Assembly: GCA_050733695.1 (NCBI GenBank)
Contig: JBOHTO010000040.1
Location: forward strand, 1 to 11,547
DNA from: JBOHTO01 sp050733695
Lineage (GTDB): Bacteria > Gemmatimonadota > Gemmatimonadetes > Gemmatimonadales > Gemmatimonadaceae
Reading direction: 5' to 3'
Length of the DNA stretch: 11,547 nt
Made by a program: the position numbers and the translations under genes. The notes beneath the pieces are model-generated. The model was not told the origin of the DNA. It ran no database searches and worked only from the letters and a program-made list of their open reading frames with translations. Below are positions 9,257-11,547 of the stretch, one piece after another; positions within the stretch are counted from its first letter, which is position 1; each line of letters opens with the position of its first letter.

Positions 9257-11353
9257 ATGGCACGGAAAACACCGCTCGACCGTTATCGCAATATCGGCAT
9301 CATGGCCCACATCGATGCCGGGAAGACGACCACGACCGAGCGCATCCTCTACTATACCGGCAAGCAGCACAAGCTCGGTGAGGTGCACGAAGGCACCGCG
9401 ACGATGGACTGGATGGAGCAGGAGCAGGAACGCGGGATCACCATCACGTCCGCCGCGACGACGGCCTTCTGGACCCGGAACGACATCGAGTACCGGATCA
9501 ACATCATCGATACGCCCGGCCACGTCGACTTCACGGTCGAGGTCGAGCGCTCGCTGCGCGTGCTCGATGGCGCTGTGACGCTGCTGGATTCCGTCGCCGG
9601 CGTCGAGCCGCAGACGGAGACCGTCTGGCGCCAGGCCGACCGCTATCGTACGCCACGGCTCATCTTCGCCAACAAGATGGATCGCGTGGGTGCGGACTTC
9701 GAACGTTGCCTGGAGATGATCCGCAACCGGCTGGCGAAGAAGGCCTACCCGATCCAGATCCCCGTCGGTTCGGGCGAGCTGTTCACCGGCCACATCGACG
9801 TTCTGCGCCGCGTGCAGATCATCTTCGACGACGATGCGCTCGGGCGCACCTTCACCGAGCATCCGGTGCCAGCGGAGTTCCGGGATCGGGTGGAGCAGGC
9901 GCGGCACGACGTCATCGAGGCTGCCGTCGAGCACGACGATGCCATAATGGAGAAATACCTCGCCGGCGAGGAGCTGTCGCTCGAGGAAATTCGCAAGGCG
10001 ATCAGGAAAGGGACCGTCGGCAACCACATCGTGCCCGTGCTCTGTGGCGCGTCGTTCAAGAACAAGGGGGTCCAGGCGCTGCTGGATTCGGTGATCGACT
10101 ATCTGCCGAACCCACGAGACGTCGAGAACATCCGCGGGCATCTGCCACACCACGACGAGCACTTCGAGGAGCGGCCCACCAAGGACGAGGCCCCGTTTGC
10201 GGCGCTCGCCTTCAAGATCGCGACCGATCCCTTCGTCGGAAAGCTGACCTTCTTCCGCGTGTATTCGGGCGTGCTCGAATCCGGCTCCTACGTCTACAAC
10301 TCGACAAAGGACAAGCGCGAGCGGGTGGGGCGGCTCCTGCAGATGCACGCCAACAAGCGCGAGGAGATTCCGGAGGTTCGCGCCGGTGACATCTGTGCCG
10401 CGATCGGCCTCAAGGACACGCGCACGGGCGACACGCTGTGCGACGATTCAAAGCCGATCATTCTGGAGGCGATGAAGTTCCCGGCGCCTGTGATCGACGT
10501 CGCCATCGAGCCCAAGACGAAGGCCGATCAGGACAAGCTCTCGATCGCACTCGCGAAGCTCGCCGAGGAGGATCCCACCTTCCGCGTGCATTCGGACGCC
10601 GAGACGGGGCAGACGATCATATCGGGGATGGGCGAACTCCACCTCGAGATCATCGTCGACCGCATGATGCGCGAGTTCAAGGTCGACGCCAATGTGGGTC
10701 GCCCGCAGGTGGCCTACCGCGAAACCATCCGGAAGCGCGTCGAAAAGGTCGAGGGGAAGTTCATCCGACAGTCGGGCGGCAAGGGACAGTACGGCCACGT
10801 GGTGATCAACATGGAGCCGTCGGAGAAGGGGCAGGGCTTTGTCTTCGAGGACAAGATCGTGGGAGGCGTGATCCCGCGCGAATACATCGGACCCGTCGAG
10901 CAGGGGATCAAGGAAGCGCTCGAGAACGGGATCCTCGCGGGCTACCCGATGGTCGACGTCAAGGTCGAACTGACCTACGGCTCGTACCACGACGTCGACT
11001 CCAGCGAGATGGCGTTCAAGATCGCGGGTTCGATGGCCTTCAAGGAGGCCGCCAGGCGCGCGAGCCCGGTGATCCTGGAGCCGATGATGAACGTCGAGGT
11101 CGTATGCCCCGATGCCTACATGGGCGACGTTCTCGGCGATCTCTCGGCGCGGCGTGGCAAGATCGGCGGGATGACGCAGCGCGGAGAGGCACAGGTGATC
11201 GTGGCCACCGTTCCGCTGTCGGAGATGTTCGGCTACTCGACCAAGCTGCGTTCGCAGTCGCAGGGACGCGCGGTGTATTCGATGGAGTTCAGCCACTACG
11301 AGGAAGTCCCGAAGAGCAAGGCTGAAGAGATAGTCAGCAAGGTCAAGGCATGA
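9257..11353 (+). CDS. fusA: Translation elongation factor G
   Basis: A 698-residue EF-G, the GTPase that moves tRNA and mRNA through the ribosome after peptide-bond formation. The length is normal for the family. GTPase motifs are complete: AHIDAGKT (17-24), RGITIT switch I (59-64), DTPGH (85-89, with the catalytic His89) and NKMD (139-142), plus GASFKNKG for G5. Domain II (GKLTFFRVYSG), domain III (LAEEDPTFRV, then ISGMGELHLEI), domain IV (GGKGQYGHVVI) and domain V up to SHYEEVPKSKAEEIV all follow in order. The start MARKTPLDRYRNIGI fits the family. The frame stays open 44 codons further upstream, but that part is non-homologous and covers the structured leader. The Shine-Dalgarno sequence is weak (GAAGAG, 10 nt away). 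The gene is followed after 67 nt by tuf with no evident terminator, so the two are probably co-transcribed. Confidence 0.99.
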   Translation: MARKTPLDRYRNIGIMAHIDAGKTTTTERILYYTGKQHKLGEVHEGTATMDWMEQEQERGITITSAATTAFWTRNDIEYRINIIDTPGHVDFTVEVERSLRVLDGAVTLLDSVAGVEPQTETVWRQADRYRTPRLIFANKMDRVGADFERCLEMIRNRLAKKAYPIQIPVGSGELFTGHIDVLRRVQIIFDDDALGRTFTEHPVPAEFRDRVEQARHDVIEAAVEHDDAIMEKYLAGEELSLEEIRKAIRKGTVGNHIVPVLCGASFKNKGVQALLDSVIDYLPNPRDVENIRGHLPHHDEHFEERPTKDEAPFAALAFKIATDPFVGKLTFFRVYSGVLESGSYVYNSTKDKRERVGRLLQMHANKREEIPEVRAGDICAAIGLKDTRTGDTLCDDSKPIILEAMKFPAPVIDVAIEPKTKADQDKLSIALAKLAEEDPTFRVHSDAETGQTIISGMGELHLEIIVDRMMREFKVDANVGRPQVAYRETIRKRVEKVEGKFIRQSGGKGQYGHVVINMEPSEKGQGFVFEDKIVGGVIPREYIGPVEQGIKEALENGILAGYPMVDVKVELTYGSYHDVDSSEMAFKIAGSMAFKEAARRASPVILEPMMNVEVVCPDAYMGDVLGDLSARRGKIGGMTQRGEAQVIVATVPLSEMFGYSTKLRSQSQGRAVYSMEFSHYEEVPKSKAEEIVSKVKA

Positions 11354-11420
11354 GCGGCGTGACTTCGCGTCGTCCGGCAGCACGCACTTTCATCACTTCC
11401 CTCAACAGAGCAACCGTATG

Positions 11421-11547
11421 ATGGCCAAGGCGAAATTCGAGCGTACGAAGCCGCACGTGAACGTGGGAACGATCGGTCACGTGGATCATGGCAAGACGAC
11501 GTTGACGGCGGCGATCACGACGATACAGGCTCAGAAGGGATTGGCGA
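11421..11547 (+). CDS. tuf: Translation elongation factor Tu, N-terminal fragment (3' end outside window)
   Basis: The first 42 codons of EF-Tu, cut by the window end. The sequence starts MAKAKFERTKPHVNVGTIG and contains the P-loop GHVDHGKT (19-26), which is diagnostic of EF-Tu. EF-Tu delivers aminoacyl-tRNA to the ribosome. Two consecutive ATG codons (11418 and 11421) are possible starts; I chose the second because MAKAKFERTK is the family's usual start. The upstream ribosome site is weak (AGAG). The gene sits 67 nt after fusA, as in most str operons. Confidence 0.97.
   Translation, partial: MAKAKFERTKPHVNVGTIGHVDHGKTTLTAAITTIQAQKGLA

Overview
The window is a high-GC bacterial housekeeping locus with every supported gene on the + strand. 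In order it holds the 3' part of rpoB, complete rpoC, a small gene for a putative lipoprotein with a TonB-like C-terminal domain, rpsL, rpsG, a gene for an unrecognised exported glycine-rich membrane protein, fusA, and the first 42 codons of tuf. This is the usual rpoBC to 'str' arrangement (rpsL-rpsG-fusA-tuf) found in most bacteria, with two small accessory genes inserted in it. The RNA polymerase subunits carry large insertions at the same places as proteobacterial/Bacteroidetes-type enzymes: one in the RpoB C-terminal half and one in the RpoC trigger loop. The organism is therefore not a typical firmicute, actinobacterium or Thermus relative. High GC, a free-standing TonB C-terminal-domain protein and these indels make a Gemmatimonadota-like organism my best guess. 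That is inference, not proof.

Layout: 1-2175 rpoB (N-terminal half missing); 2179-6501 rpoC, 3 nt after the rpoB stop; 6581-7090 lipoprotein gene, with no hairpin between it and rpoC; 7091-7223 a compact regulatory stretch with a hairpin, a good sigma70-type promoter and a hairpin followed by six T; 7224-8080 rpsL and rpsG, overlapping by 4 nt; 8081-8304 two strong hairpins; 8305-8913 exported glycine-rich protein with a 15-bp tandem repeat inside its signal peptide; 8914-9256 a 343-bp gene-free stretch with a 28-bp near-perfect palindrome, a candidate promoter and several hairpins; 9257-11353 fusA; 11421 to the window end, tuf (truncated).

How the genes work together: RpoB and RpoC form the catalytic core of RNA polymerase. 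S12 and S7 are assembly and decoding proteins of the small ribosomal subunit. EF-G and EF-Tu drive elongation. The signals suggest at least three transcription units: rpoBC with the lipoprotein gene; rpsL-rpsG from its own promoter; and fusA-tuf from its own promoter. The glycine-rich gene lies alone between the last two. I see no mobile element, CRISPR array, tRNA, rRNA or defence system. The most interesting material is not a new protein system but the untranslated leaders of rpsL and fusA, a roughly 150-residue RpoB insertion, and the two accessory envelope-protein genes embedded in the core operon.
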